64,000 nucleotides of DNA from Variimorphobacter saccharofermentans (lineage in GTDB: Bacteria; Bacillota; Clostridia; Lachnospirales; Lachnospiraceae). A program made the position numbers and the translations under genes. A model generated the notes under the pieces. The model did no database searches. It was not told the DNA's origin and was given only the letters and a program-made list of their open reading frames with translations. How positions within the stretch are numbered: the first letter of the stretch is position 1; every line of letters starts with the position of its first letter. The stretch lies in the NCBI RefSeq assembly GCF_014174405.1, contig NZ_JACEGA010000001.1:370001-434000 (forward strand). Direction: 5' to 3'. Positions 27,201-36,165 of the stretch are shown in pieces.

Positions 27201-28487
27201 ATGAGTTTACAAGTAGAAAAGTTAGAAAAGAATATGGCAAAGCTTACAATAGAGGCTTCCGCTGAGGAATTTGAAAATGCTTTACAGAAAGCATATCAGA
27301 AAAATAAGAACAAAATTAATGTTCAGGGATTTCGTAAGGGTAAAGTTCCTCGCGCTATCATCGAAAAGATGTATGGCCCAGGTGTGTTCTATGAAGATGC
27401 TGCTAACGAGTTAATTCCAGAAGCTTACGAAAAAGCAGCCAATGAAAGTGGTTTAGAGATTGTATCCAGACCTGAAATTGATGTGGTTCAGGTTGAGAAG
27501 GGCAAAAGCTTTATTTTTACAGCAGAGGTTGCATTAAAGCCGGAAGTAACCTTGGGTGAATACAAAGGTATTACTGTTGAGAAAAAGGTTGCTGAGGTAA
27601 CGGATGAAGAAGTTATGGCTCGTATCGACAGCGAACGTGAGCAGAATTCAAGAACAATTACTGTTGAGGACAGAAATGTTCAAGACGGGGATATTGCTAT
27701 AATTGATTTCGAAGGTTTTATTGATGGAGTGCCGTTTGAAGGTGGAAAAGGAGAGAATTATTCTCTTACCATAGGCTCTCATTCCTTTATTGATACCTTT
27801 GAGGAGCAGTTGATCGGGAAAGCCGTTGGGGATGAGGTTGAAGTAAACGTAACATTCCCTGAGGATTACCAGGCAAAAGAATTGGCAGGCAAGCCGGCTC
27901 TATTCAAGGTTACGATTAAGGAATTAAAGGTTAAGGAACTGCCGGAGTTAAATGATGATTTTGCACAGGATGTATCAGAGTTTAATACTTTAGATGAATA
28001 TAAAGAGAGTATTAAGGCTACAATTAAAGAAAATAAAGAGAAAGAATTAAAAACAGCAAAGGAAAATGAAATCGTTGATAAGATTATTGAAGGAGCAACG
28101 ATGGATATTCCTGAGCCTATGATTAATTTACAGGTTAATCAGATGGCAGAAGAATTCGCTCAGAGAATGCAGTACCAGGGTCTTTCTATCGAGCAGTATT
28201 TTAAATTCACTGGTATGGATGCTAAGAAATTCTTGGAAAGCTTAAGACCGCAAGCATTAAAGAGAATACAGAGCAGACTTGTCTTAGAGGCAGTTGTTAA
28301 AGCGGAAAACATCGAGGTTACTGAAGAAGAGCTTGAGAAGGAATTAACTGATATGGCTTCCATGTATCAAATGGAACTGGATAAATTAAAAGAAGTAATC
28401 GGTGATAAGGAAAAAGAACAGATTAAACTTGATATTGCAGTTCAAAAAGCAGTAGATTTTGTCGTAGAACAGGCAAAAGAAGCATAA
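27201..28487 (+). CDS. tig: Trigger factor
   Basis: This ribosome-associated chaperone and peptidyl-prolyl isomerase has 428 residues, the normal length. The N-terminal ribosome-binding domain carries the signature GFRKGKVPRAIIEKMYG near residue 44. The FKBP-type domain spans about 150-245 (GDIAIIDFEGFIDGVPFEGG), and the C-terminal helical arms span about 250-428. AGGAGG precedes the ATG. clpP and clpX follow directly, the conserved tig-clpP-clpX order that couples nascent-chain folding with proteolysis. Confidence 0.97.
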   Translation: MSLQVEKLEKNMAKLTIEASAEEFENALQKAYQKNKNKINVQGFRKGKVPRAIIEKMYGPGVFYEDAANELIPEAYEKAANESGLEIVSRPEIDVVQVEKGKSFIFTAEVALKPEVTLGEYKGITVEKKVAEVTDEEVMARIDSEREQNSRTITVEDRNVQDGDIAIIDFEGFIDGVPFEGGKGENYSLTIGSHSFIDTFEEQLIGKAVGDEVEVNVTFPEDYQAKELAGKPALFKVTIKELKVKELPELNDDFAQDVSEFNTLDEYKESIKATIKENKEKELKTAKENEIVDKIIEGATMDIPEPMINLQVNQMAEEFAQRMQYQGLSIEQYFKFTGMDAKKFLESLRPQALKRIQSRLVLEAVVKAENIEVTEEELEKELTDMASMYQMELDKLKEVIGDKEKEQIKLDIAVQKAVDFVVEQAKEA

Positions 28488-28542
28488 GATGGAATAGTTA
28501 CAATGAGACAACTTACAACACCGAAAGAAGGAGGAATACAGT

Positions 28543-29124
28543 ATGAGTTTAGTACCTTATGTCATAGAGCAAACTAGTCGCGGTGAAAGAAGCTACGATA
28601 TTTATTCAAGATTATTAAAGGATCGTATTATTTTTCTTGGAGAAGAAGTAACAGATGTAACAGCTAGTCTGGTTGTTGCACAGCTTTTGTTCCTCGATTC
28701 AGAAGATCCTGGAAAAGACATTAATTTCTATATTAATAGTCCCGGCGGTTCGGTTACAGCTGGATTGGCAATCTATGATACGATGAACTATATTAAAAGT
28801 GATGTATCAACCTTCTGTATTGGTATGGCTGCAAGTATGGGTGCATTTTTACTTTCCGGCGGTACCAAAGGAAAAAGATATGCTCTTCCTAATGCTGAGA
28901 TTATGATCCACCAACCATCCGGAGGTGCAAAGGGTCAGGCTACTGATATTAAAATTGTATCCGATCACATTATTAAAACAAGACAAAGATTGAATGAGAT
29001 ATTGGCAAATAATACGGGAAAACCTTTGAGTGTTATCGAGGTGGATACCGAAAGAGACTTTTATATGAGTGCGCAAGAGGCCGTAGATTACGGTATTGTA
29101 GATGGAATACTTACAAACCGTTAA
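28543..29124 (+). CDS. clpP: ATP-dependent Clp protease proteolytic subunit
   Basis: This self-compartmentalising serine peptidase has 193 residues. The catalytic triad is visible: Ser near 98 in GMAASMGAF, His near 123 in [10 protein letters not shown], and Asp near 172 in DTERDFYM. The N terminus [20 protein letters not shown] is the family start. It forms tetradecamers that degrade substrates unfolded by ClpX (next gene) or ClpC. AAGGAGG lies upstream. It is 55 bases after tig and 44 before clpX. Confidence 0.97.
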   Translation: MSLVPYVIEQTSRGERSYDIYSRLLKDRIIFLGEEVTDVTASLVVAQLLFLDSEDPGKDINFYINSPGGSVTAGLAIYDTMNYIKSDVSTFCIGMAASMGAFLLSGGTKGKRYALPNAEIMIHQPSGGAKGQATDIKIVSDHIIKTRQRLNEILANNTGKPLSVIEVDTERDFYMSAQEAVDYGIVDGILTNR

Positions 29125-29168
29125 TTCGGGTATTCCCAGTACTCACAGTGAGAATGGGGTGATTAGGC

Positions 29169-30464
29169 ATGGCTGGAAAAATAGATGACAGAAAGCAATT
29201 AAGATGTTCCTTCTGTAATAAGACACAGGATCAGGTACGTAAATTAATTGCCGGACCAGGTGTTTATATATGCGATGAATGTATCGAGATATGTAGTGAG
29301 ATTATCGAAGAAGAATTCGATGGTGATCCGGTGATGAATACGGACATAAACCTGTTAAAGCCCGCCGAAATAAAGAGTTTTCTAGACCAACATGTAGTTG
29401 GGCAGGAGGAAGCTAAGAAGGTATTAGCGGTTTCTGTATATAATCATTACAAAAGAGTACTGGCAGAGAAGGATTTGGATGTCGAGCTTCAGAAGAGCAA
29501 TCTGCTGATGATTGGTCCAACCGGTTCCGGTAAAACATATTTAGCACAGACCTTGGCAAAGCTGTTAAATGTGCCATTTGCGATCGCAGATGCTACTGCC
29601 TTAACAGAAGCGGGATATGTTGGTGAAGATGTTGAAAATATTCTTCTTAAGATTATTCAGGCAGCTGATTTTGATATTGAACGTGCTGAGTACGGGATTA
29701 TATATATCGATGAAATCGATAAGATTACCAGAAAATCGGAGAATACTTCGATTACCAGAGATGTTTCCGGTGAAGGTGTACAGCAGGCTCTTCTGAAAAT
29801 TCTTGAGGGAACAGTAGCTTCCGTTCCGCCTCAGGGAGGAAGAAAACATCCACATCAGGAATTTATACAGATTGATACGACAAACATTTTGTTTATTTGC
29901 GGAGGAGCTTTTGATGGTTTGGAGAAAATCATCGAATCACGAATTGGACAAAAATCGATTGGTTTTAATGTGCAGGTATCTGAGAAAGGCAAGGCCAATA
30001 TCGGAGAACTGTTCCGTCAGGTAATGCCACAGGATTTAATCAAATACGGTATGATACCGGAGTTCGTCGGACGTGTTCCCGTAACTGTTGCGCTTGATAT
30101 GCTGGATGAAGAGGCTTTGATACGAATTCTTACAGAGCCGAAAAATGCAATAACCAAACAGTATAAAAAACTGTTCGAGCTGGATGGTGTTGAATTAGAG
30201 TTTGAAGATGATGCTTTGGAGGAGATTGCGAAGCGTTCATTCCAGAGAAAAATTGGAGCCAGAGGCTTACGTGCAATCATGGAATCAATTATGATGGATT
30301 CTATGTACAATATTCCATCCGATAATAACGTAATAAAATGTATTATTACAAAGGATGCGGTACTCGGTAATGAAAAGCCAAAGCTTATTCTTTCGGATGA
30401 GGCAGTGACAAGAAAGCCGATTACAAGGCGTTCAACTAAGAAAAGCAAGGACGAAATAGCATGA
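29169..30464 (+). CDS. clpX: Clp protease ATP-binding subunit ClpX
   Basis: This AAA+ unfoldase of 431 residues feeds ClpP. The N-terminal zinc domain has four Cys in CSFCNKT and CDECIEIC. Walker A GPTGSGKT is near residue 117, Walker [11 protein letters not shown] near 178, and the pore loop is GYVGEDVE. The IGF-type loop for docking on ClpP is present as [22 protein letters not shown] precedes the ATG. Its last four bases overlap the start of engB, so the two are translationally coupled. A lon gene, often found between clpX and engB in Firmicutes, is absent here. Confidence 0.97.
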   Translation: MAGKIDDRKQLRCSFCNKTQDQVRKLIAGPGVYICDECIEICSEIIEEEFDGDPVMNTDINLLKPAEIKSFLDQHVVGQEEAKKVLAVSVYNHYKRVLAEKDLDVELQKSNLLMIGPTGSGKTYLAQTLAKLLNVPFAIADATALTEAGYVGEDVENILLKIIQAADFDIERAEYGIIYIDEIDKITRKSENTSITRDVSGEGVQQALLKILEGTVASVPPQGGRKHPHQEFIQIDTTNILFICGGAFDGLEKIIESRIGQKSIGFNVQVSEKGKANIGELFRQVMPQDLIKYGMIPEFVGRVPVTVALDMLDEEALIRILTEPKNAITKQYKKLFELDGVELEFEDDALEEIAKRSFQRKIGARGLRAIMESIMMDSMYNIPSDNNVIKCIITKDAVLGNEKPKLILSDEAVTRKPITRRSTKKSKDEIA

Positions 30465-31057
30465 TTATAAAAAGTGCAAATTTAGAGACAGTATGTGGTG
30501 TTGCCAGTGTTCTTCCTATAAATGATAAGCCGGAGATTGCATTTGCAGGTAAATCGAATGTAGGGAAGTCATCCCTAATCAACGCACTGCTGAATCGAAA
30601 ATCATTGGCAAGAACGTCTGCGCAGCCCGGAAAAACACAAACTATTAATTTTTATAACATTAATGATCAGTTCTATTACGTTGACTTGCCGGGATACGGT
30701 TACGCGAAGGTATCTGAAGCAATCAAAGCAAAATGGGGTAAGATGATAGAAAAATATCTGAGAACCTCGAAGCAACTCAAAGCCATATTTTTGCTGATTG
30801 ACATACGACATGAGCCATCGGGGAATGATAAGAGTATGTACGATTGGATTGTACATCAGGGCTTTCAACCAATTATCATTGCAACAAAGCTGGATAAGAT
30901 AAACCGAAGTCAGAAGGATAAACAGCTTAAAATTATTCGGGAAGGCTTAGAGGTTACAGCGGACACAAAGATATTTCCTTTTTCTGCGTTAACAAAGCAG
31001 GGTAGGGAAGAGATTTGGGACTATATAGAGACGATATGTAATCTAAAAGAAATATAA
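30461..31057 (+). CDS. engB: Ribosome biogenesis GTPase EngB/YsxC
   Basis: This essential GTPase for 50S subunit assembly has 198 residues. G1 is [14 protein letters not shown] near residue 27, G2 is [14 protein letters not shown]3 is [11 protein letters not shown] near 72, G4 is ATKLDK near 141, and G5 is FSALTKQG near 171. Its ATG overlaps the end of clpX by four bases, so it is part of the tig-clpP-clpX operon and ends at a strong terminator. Confidence 0.96.
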   Translation: MIIKSANLETVCGVASVLPINDKPEIAFAGKSNVGKSSLINALLNRKSLARTSAQPGKTQTINFYNINDQFYYVDLPGYGYAKVSEAIKAKWGKMIEKYLRTSKQLKAIFLLIDIRHEPSGNDKSMYDWIVHQGFQPIIIATKLDKINRSQKDKQLKIIREGLEVTADTKIFPFSALTKQGREEIWDYIETICNLKEI

Positions 31058-31062
31058 ATGAT

Positions 31063-31123
31063 ACTGGGTTAGAACACCACATTCGAATATATTAACGTTT
31101 GTGGTATTCTAACCCGGTTTTTT
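31063..31123. terminator. Convergent terminator between engB and the DUF4364-like gene
   Basis: GGGTTAGAACACCACA pairs with TTTGTGGTATTCTAACCC, with a T tract on the plus strand. It could serve both genes. Confidence 0.85.
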
Positions 31124-31640
31124 AGCTAAGTAATATGGACATAATATTGGAATACACCTCAGAACTCTTATCTTTCCAGTTGTTACATATCAAAGAGGCT
31201 TCCTCCTGTGTCGTTACGAGTAAAGTAAGATCTATTATGGTAGAGCTTCTTTCCTCAACACTCAAATGAGCTGCATACTCGCCTTTTTTTACCTGATAGT
31301 AATCTGCCTGGGTAGAAACCTCAGCCTGAAGTTCATATTTATTTTCCTGCAGATATACTTCGATATCCTCCTTGATTGCTGAGGATATCATATTATCGAA
31401 GAGAAGAAGCGTTTCGTATCCACTGTCAGTTATCCGGTAGAGAGAACTGTTCCGGATTGTTTTCACTTCCACGAAGGCATCATCAATCAATTCTGATATG
31501 GATTGTTGGATATTAAAATAATTGGTATACTCCTTTTCTAGGATGAAAGAAGTTAATTGGGCATTGGTCAAGGGAAAATTAACTCTGCTTAAAATGTATA
31601 ATACAATTAATTTATATAGCATAAAGGTATCAGACTGCAT
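31122..31640 (-). CDS. DUF4364 family winged-helix protein
   Basis: This protein of 172 residues has an N-terminal winged-helix-like region (about 5-85). Leading segments are YKLIVLYILSRVNFPLTNAQL and the wing motif SLYRITDSGYETL. A C-terminal beta domain (about 90-170) starts AEVSTQADYYQ and continues IIDLTLLVTTQEEA. I recognise it as DUF4364, common in Lachnospiraceae and Clostridia; the function is unknown, and a transcriptional role is only suggested by the fold. It is on the same strand as, and downstream of, the radical SAM and malic enzyme genes. Confidence 0.8.
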   Translation of the reverse strand: MQSDTFMLYKLIVLYILSRVNFPLTNAQLTSFILEKEYTNYFNIQQSISELIDDAFVEVKTIRNSSLYRITDSGYETLLLFDNMISSAIKEDIEVYLQENKYELQAEVSTQADYYQVKKGEYAAHLSVEERSSTIIDLTLLVTTQEEASLICNNWKDKSSEVYSNIMSILLS

Positions 31641-31692
31641 AACGTGCCTCCTTACTCATATTTTTGATAGGGAATCGATCCACCGATTGATG

Positions 31693-32652
31693 CTACGAAT
31701 TGCTCGTATTTCGAAGGGTAGGATAATACTTTCCCTGATAAGTATCTAATTCTTTCATTCTTTTATGAAGGGTATTCAGAACATTTTTCTTATTGCTGCT
31801 CCAGGAAGGGGCTAGTAACAGCTTCTTTGGACCATCTCCTGTGAGGCGATGAATCACCATATCACCTGGTAGAAGCTCAAGACAGGCAATTAGAATATCA
31901 ATATATTCCTCCAGGGTTAAAACATCCTGATATTTCCCCTGAAGATAGTAAGTTCCAAGATCTGTAGAAGATAAAATATGAAGTAGCTGAAGCTTTACTC
32001 CTTGAACCGGTAATTCAGAGATATATTTTATAGTCTTTAACATATCATTTTTAGTTTCTTTTGGCAAGCCAAGAATTGTATGTACAATGATTGGGATGCC
32101 ATTATCGTGTAACCGTTTTACACAATTCTCGAAAACAGAGAGAGGATAGCCACGTCGAATTAAATTTGCTGTACTTTCATGCATGGTTTGGAGACCCAAT
32201 TCAATCCAGACAGGCTTTTTCTCCTTTAGTTCGCACAGAAGACTCAGAACTTCCTCATCGATACAATCTGGTCTGGTAGCAATGGATAAAACAACAATAT
32301 CAGAATGATCTATAGCCTCAGAAAATATTCTTCTCAGATAAGAGATTGGTGCATAGGTATTGGTATATGCCTGGAAATAAGCGATATATTTAGCTTGTTC
32401 CGGATTTTTTATTTTTGAAGAAACCAGTTTTTTTGCTGCTTCAATCTGATCGGTTATGGAAAGTAGCCCATTGGCTGCAAAATCTCCAGAACCGCCTTCG
32501 CTACAGAAAATACATCCCCTGGTATCAATACGGCCATCACGATTCGGACATGTCATTCCTCCGTTCAGAGATAGCCTATATACCTTCTGACCAAATTGCT
32601 TTTTCAATTCGTAGTCAAGGGAATGATACCGCTTTTGATCCCACATCATCAC
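31693..32652 (-). CDS. TIGR01212-family radical SAM protein (YtqA/YhcC-like)
   Basis: The enzyme has about 319 residues. The cluster motif is CPNRDGRIDTRGCIFC near residues 35-50, where three Cys bind a 4Fe-4S cluster, followed by GGSGDF for SAM contact. Later conserved blocks are YFQAYTNTYAP near 93, VLSIATRPDCI near 126 and WIELGLQTMHE near 154. Family members resemble elongator Elp3-type enzymes; the substrate is unknown. Any of the first three in-frame ATGs near 32652-32646 could be the start, as the binding site is weak. It ends 52 bases before the DUF4364-like gene. Confidence 0.85.
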   Translation of the reverse strand: MMMWDQKRYHSLDYELKKQFGQKVYRLSLNGGMTCPNRDGRIDTRGCIFCSEGGSGDFAANGLLSITDQIEAAKKLVSSKIKNPEQAKYIAYFQAYTNTYAPISYLRRIFSEAIDHSDIVVLSIATRPDCIDEEVLSLLCELKEKKPVWIELGLQTMHESTANLIRRGYPLSVFENCVKRLHDNGIPIIVHTILGLPKETKNDMLKTIKYISELPVQGVKLQLLHILSSTDLGTYYLQGKYQDVLTLEEYIDILIACLELLPGDMVIHRLTGDGPKKLLLAPSWSSNKKNVLNTLHKRMKELDTYQGKYYPTLRNTSNS

Positions 32653-32674
32653 AATCTCTGCTTTCTTTTTTATA

Positions 32675-33823
32675 CTAGATATTCTCCTTTACCGCCTTGC
32701 TGACAACATCACAAACTCTTGGATCAAAGGCTTGGGGCATTATGTTGTCCTCGTTCAGCTCACTCTCATCTACTAATCCTGCAATAGCGATGGCAGCAGC
32801 AAGCTTCATTTCCTCGGTTATTTGTGTTGCTCGTCCCTCAAGAGCCCCCTTAAAAATACCAGGGAAAGCTACTACATTGTTTACCTGATTCGGGAAATCA
32901 GAACGACCGGTAGCGACTACCCTTGCTCCTGCTTCTTTCGCAAGATCGGGCATAATTTCCGGTACGGGATTAGCCATTGCAAAAATGATTGCATCTTTAT
33001 TCATGGATGCGACCATCTCTTTAGTCATTATGTTGGGAGCGGATACGCCGACAAACAAATCTGCACCTGCCAGAGCATCGGACAGTGTTCCATTCTTATT
33101 CTCTAAATTCGTAACGCTGAGCATTTGCTGTTGCATCCAATTCAGATTCTTATAATCCCTGGAGATAATGCCATCCCGATCGCATAAGGTGACATTGCAA
33201 AAACCATAATTAAGAAGCAGCTTTGCAATCGCAATACCAGCTGAACCGGCTCCATTTACAACAACCTTACAGGTTTCCTTATTCTTGCCGGTAACCTTTA
33301 AAGCGTTAATAGCACCTGCAAGAACTACGATGGCTGTACCGTGTTGATCATCATGAAATACCGGAATATCAAGTAATTTTTTCAATCGTTCCTCTATTTC
33401 AAAACACCTGGGTGCAGAAATATCTTCTAAATTAATCCCACCGAAAGCAGGAGCAATCGCTACAATTGTACGAATAATTTCCTCGGTGTCCTGAGTATCC
33501 AGACAGATCGGCACCGCATTTACACCGCCAAACTCTTTAAAAAGAACTGCTTTTCCCTCCATTACTGGCATAGCTGCATGAGGACCAATATTACCAAGTC
33601 CGAGTACTGCGCTACCATCCGAAACAACTGCAATGGTATTCGCTTTCATTGTATAGCGGTAAGCAGCATCCTTATCCTTTGCAATTACCTTGCATGGTTC
33701 TGCTACACCAGGAGTATAAGCAATTGCCAGATCCTCTCTTGATTTGACCTTGCATTTGGATACTACTTCTAATTTACCGTTCCACTGTTCGTGCATAATT
33801 AACGCTTGTTCACTTTTATCCAT
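32675..33823 (-). CDS. Malic enzyme (NAD(P)-dependent malate dehydrogenase, decarboxylating)
   Basis: The protein of 382 residues is the short bacterial type of malic enzyme, which converts malate to pyruvate and CO2. The N-terminal domain has IAYTPGVAEPCKVIA near residue 35 and a catalytic Lys in GKAVLFKEFGGV near 91. The metal-binding DDQHGTAIV is near 158. The Rossmann motif VVNGAGSAGIAIAKLL is near 186. ANPVPEIMP near 282 and FNP-type residues ALPGIF complete the match. ATG 33823 is preceded by AAGGTGG. With CstA- and AEC-type carriers in the window it may feed C3/C4 acid metabolism, but the loci are 16 kb apart. Confidence 0.92.
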   Translation of the reverse strand: MDKSEQALIMHEQWNGKLEVVSKCKVKSREDLAIAYTPGVAEPCKVIAKDKDAAYRYTMKANTIAVVSDGSAVLGLGNIGPHAAMPVMEGKAVLFKEFGGVNAVPICLDTQDTEEIIRTIVAIAPAFGGINLEDISAPRCFEIEERLKKLLDIPVFHDDQHGTAIVVLAGAINALKVTGKNKETCKVVVNGAGSAGIAIAKLLLNYGFCNVTLCDRDGIISRDYKNLNWMQQQMLSVTNLENKNGTLSDALAGADLFVGVSAPNIMTKEMVASMNKDAIIFAMANPVPEIMPDLAKEAGARVVATGRSDFPNQVNNVVAFPGIFKGALEGRATQITEEMKLAAAIAIAGLVDESELNEDNIMPQAFDPRVCDVVSKAVKENI

Positions 33824-33985
33824 TTTCTTGTCCACCTTGTATATAAATTTCCAAAAATATTTTATAGCTATCATATCATTATCAATATGGTAAATCAAGC
33901 ATATCCTTTTTAGAGATTGTGTCAACTTCTTATTGGCAAAACCCCATTCAGTTTTTCTTATAAGCTATTTCATATATCTCCGTAC

Positions 33986-34200
33986 GGATAAGTTTGCCCA
34001 TTTTCACAGGAAGATGTAGACAGTATCGTAAAACAAGCTCGATTTTCGGGAGTTTCTGCATGCGTCTATTACGTTTTGCTCCTCCCTGATAGGTTCGCCG
34101 GTCGCTCGCAAAACAAACTAGCATGCAGAAACCCACTCGAAAATCGGCTAATCGTTTTCCGATATCTGCCTACACTCCCTATAAATGGGCATACTTATCC
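33986..34200. other. Long imperfect hairpin inside the insertion sequence
   Basis: GGATAAG at 33986 pairs with CTTATCC ending at 34200. Pairing continues inward through GCCCATTT with AAATGGGC, CGATTTTCG with CGAAAATCG, and GTTTCTGCATG (34052-34062) with CATGCAGAAAC (34122-34132). A GTTTTGC/GCAAAAC stem lies near the tip. Over about 215 bases this is one nearly continuous foldback. It could be a nested MITE, a regulatory RNA of the element, or the end structure of the transposase transcript. Confidence 0.75.
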
Positions 34201-34209
34201 TGTCTACGT

Positions 34210-35411
34210 CTATCCACAGAAAGCTTTTCTGAATAATCTCCTTGCATTTGTCTGTAATGCATCTAGCATCGGCATATGGTGATTCAGTAAATCCAGGTAT
34301 GGGCTACCTTTCCCATCTTTCTTTGGTGCCTTCGCCGCACTCAATGAGTATAGTATTTCCTGCACTGGTTCTGCAAGCATCATTCCATCAGTATACCTAT
34401 CTATAGTATCAACCAGCTCTTTATTCTCTCTGCTGGTAAGCAGCTTCGCCATGTTATTCGCTCCGGGGTTTGACCACCTGCGTCTTCCACCCTTCATCCG
34501 CAGGGTAATGGTGGTACAGTTCTGATTTTCCTGTACCCCCATATTTTTGTATACCATCCCTTCAGGAGCTTCGGGATAATCGTTCCTTTGTTTCTGCCAA
34601 GGCACTAATCCTTCCTTGTTGTTGTTCAGATATTCATAGAGTTCTCTTGCCTTCCTGCTGTTATTATCTTTTTCATCATCACTTTCCACACTATCAGCAT
34701 AAATGCTGATATATTCAAACATTTCATCATATCTGCCTTCTTCAAACAGCCTGCCGATTTCTTTCTGGGCTTCTGGTGATGCAATCTTTTTCTTTATACT
34801 CTGCTGGATATGGAAACGATCTAATTGGAATACTGTATCCGGTTCGTAGGGGTCTTTGATCCAGCTTCCTCCGTCTCCGTTCAGTACCCGTATTTCTATC
34901 TCATCAGCATTATAAATGCTACGAATTCTAGCTTCTCTTTTGGCATGAAATTCTTCACTCTTTTCCATCCCTGCTATGATTGTCTTGCCAGCCAGGCGAC
35001 TGCAGCTGCTTCCATCATCCTCCCAGCCTTCATACATGGTGGCAACCTTCATTTCCTGCTTTGGAGCCTTTCTATGGCCTTTTCCTTGCATCTTAAGTGA
35101 TCCAGCAAATATACCCACGCTTTACGACCTGATTCATCCTTGGTCTCATATACGTTCCTGGAATATTCAACTTCACCCATAATTGTCTTTATTGTGGTCT
35201 GACGGGTTCCTTTACATCGGAGCTCCTTCTTATTGCGGGTTTCCTGTAATTGTTCATCATAACTTTCAAGTATGACCTGTGTCATTATCCTGCCCATTTC
35301 ACAGACATAATCAAAAATTTTTTTCTCTAACTCCTTGAATGGCATCATCTTTTCGGTTACAATAGTGTTCATCATACAGCCTTCTTTCGTGTTTTTCTCG
35401 ACAATTAACAT
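34210..35411 (-). pseudogene. UPF0236/ISLre2 transposase, frameshifted with internal deletion
   Basis: Two overlapping minus-strand frames carry the two ends of one UPF0236 protein. 35049-35411 gives about 120 N-terminal residues ending near RKAWVYLLD. 34210-35118 gives the C-terminal part from GSLKMQGKGHRKAPKQEMKV onward, including EFHAKREARIRSIYNADEIE and LNGDGGSWIKDP. Intact family members have roughly 80 more residues between these blocks, so a deletion and a change of frame have destroyed the gene. The catalytic region survives in the C-terminal fragment. Confidence 0.8.
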
Positions 35412-35425
35412 TTTAAGAAAAACTG

Positions 35426-36165
35426 TATGATTTGGGAAGTAGGGATTTTCTCTACTTCCTATTTTTATCCCTTTGCCAATAATAATTATACTCTAACCTT
35501 TTTAGATAGCATTGTATGAGCTAATATTATTAATAACTCCATCTGTTATTATGAATCAGATAAAATATTATTCTACTATGTGTGCATTTGAAACAGTCGG
35601 TACTTAGGCTCCGCTTTCAGAGCCCTATGTACCGAAGAAGAAGTCATAGGGGAGGGGCAGAAACTATATCCAGAGCGGAGTATTTGCACATGTCGGTACT
35701 TGGGCTCTGTAATTTAGAGCCCTATGTACCGAAGAAGAAGTCATAGGGGAGGAGCAGAAACTATATCCAGAGCGGAGTATTTGTACGCGTCGGTACTTAG
35801 ACTCTGTTCTTTAGAGTCTTATGTACCGTTACGCAGTGCAACTTAGTGGAAACGGCTCCGCGGCGGATATATTTCGGTCCCTCTCCTATGGCTCTTCTTG
35901 AAATCATAATGTAAAAATGGCTCCGCTCTGGATATAGTTCCCATTCCTGTCCTGTCTGTTCTTTTCTGATATAAAGTACAAAAGCAATAGCGATAATCCA
36001 AATATAGGAAAAAAAGCTTATAAGAAAATACTTTATTTTCTAATTTTTTTGTTGTATAATGTATAAATAATAAAGAATAAACGATAATTCCTCCATTATA
36101 ATTAATTCTAAATCATTTCTTTATCACAATCCGTTAGAGAATCCAAACATTAAAGGAGCTAAAAT
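35426..36165. repeat. Cluster of palindromic repeats between the IS and rho
   Basis: Two tandem units of about 96 bases start at 35598 and 35694, and a third, hairpin-only copy starts at 35791. Each begins with a foldback (CGGTACTTAGGCTC with GAGCCCTATGTACCG) followed by AAGAAGTCATAGGGGAGG and a CCAGAGCGGAGTAT tail. The tail recurs in inverted orientation at about 35851-35899 and again at 35918-35950. No gene is present in the 740 bases. A TATAAT at 36055 may be the rho promoter. Confidence 0.85.

Larger units (their letters stand above)
33949..35425 (-). mobile_element. ISLre2/UPF0236-type insertion sequence, degenerate
   Basis: Perfect 12-bp terminal inverted repeats, CAGTTTTTCTTA at 33949-33960 and its complement at 35414-35425, bound a 1477-bp element. 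Inside are the remains of one transposase gene on the minus strand and a long hairpin between its stop and the left end. I see no clear target duplication. The transposase is broken, so the copy should not move by itself. Confidence 0.8.

Noticed and set aside
34076..34282. Short open frames in the left part of the insertion sequence
   Set aside because: They lie in the long foldback, have no ribosome binding site and match no family that I know.
35598..35830. CRISPR array
   Set aside because: The units are long palindromic repeats that include inverted copies, with no unique spacers.
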